64,000 nucleotides of DNA from positions 60,927,705-60,991,704 of the forward strand of contig CM042012.1 in NCBI GenBank assembly GCA_023525715.1, written 5' to 3'. Both the position numbers and the translations under genes were made by a program. Every line of letters begins with the position of its first letter. The first letter of the stretch is position 1. The notes beneath the pieces were generated by a model. It searched no databases. It saw only the letters and a list, made by a program, of their open reading frames with translations, and had not been told where the DNA came from. This document shows, one piece after another, positions 63,976-64,000 of this stretch. The stretch comes from Cichorium intybus. Lineage: Eukaryota > Streptophyta > Magnoliopsida > Asterales > Asteraceae.

Positions 63976-64000
63976 AGATGTGCATTGGTTCATAGGTTCA

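Overview
This is a plant nuclear window made almost entirely of transposable elements, many nested in one another. It is AT-rich. All five PBSs that can be read, on Copia and Gypsy elements alike, match plant initiator-tRNA-Met (TGGTATCAGAGC or close variants), and (TA)n tracts are long. I see no intact host gene, rRNA, tRNA or CRISPR array. A decayed coding region at 2.4-3.4 kb resembles, from memory, a protein family common in Asteraceae retrotransposon annotations, so a composite-family eudicot is my best guess (inference, not proof).

Layout. 1-2.06 kb: two Ty3/Gypsy LTR pieces, one inserted in the other. 2.06-3.79 kb: 3' end of a Sirevirus-like Copia (extra ORF, polypurine tract, LTR). 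3.79-13.99 kb: a CACTA (En/Spm) TNP2-type transposase gene on the minus strand, split by a full-length 7.6-kb Copia element (4365-11956) with matching 643-bp LTRs and a GAAAG target duplication. 14.09-15.56 kb: a Pack-type TIR element carrying fragments of two unrelated host genes, an LRR receptor kinase and a Vps3/TGFBRAP1-like protein. 15.56-16.95 kb: hAT relic. 17.31-18.58 kb: Harbinger/Tourist-like non-autonomous element with TAA duplication. 18.58-25.09 kb: non-coding Gypsy derivative with very long LTRs. 25.16-34.20 kb: a Copia RT fragment split by a very young full-length Tekay-like chromovirus (25484-34116, TAATA duplication). 34.20-35.33 kb: another Gypsy LTR piece. 35.33-42.67 kb: a decayed or non-autonomous relative of the first Copia. 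43.1-47.5 kb: two TIR elements, each bounded on both sides by (TA)n. 47.77-61.87 kb: a non-coding Gypsy derivative that landed in a (TA)n tract and was later hit by a second full-length Copia (50653-58494, CATAT duplication). 61.88-64 kb: a tandem duplication of LTR end plus (TA)n, then simple and degenerate repeats.

The three largest polyproteins are close to intact. Copia 1 and the Gypsy each carry a single in-frame stop; Copia 2 has one stop and two small indels.

The most unusual signal cuts across families. At least six distinct LTR or leader sequences (Gypsy and Copia) carry CpG-rich palindromes, most with a single unpaired central base. They come in pairs 20-23 bp apart, and in two unrelated families the pairs repeat every 63-65 bp. 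The palindrome sequence differs in each family but the geometry is kept. Other notable items are a duplicated leader hairpin with a compensatory base change, a 700-bp non-coding block conserved between Copia families whose LTRs differ, and an ATTCTNNNAGAAT palindrome array at 43.9-44.4 kb.
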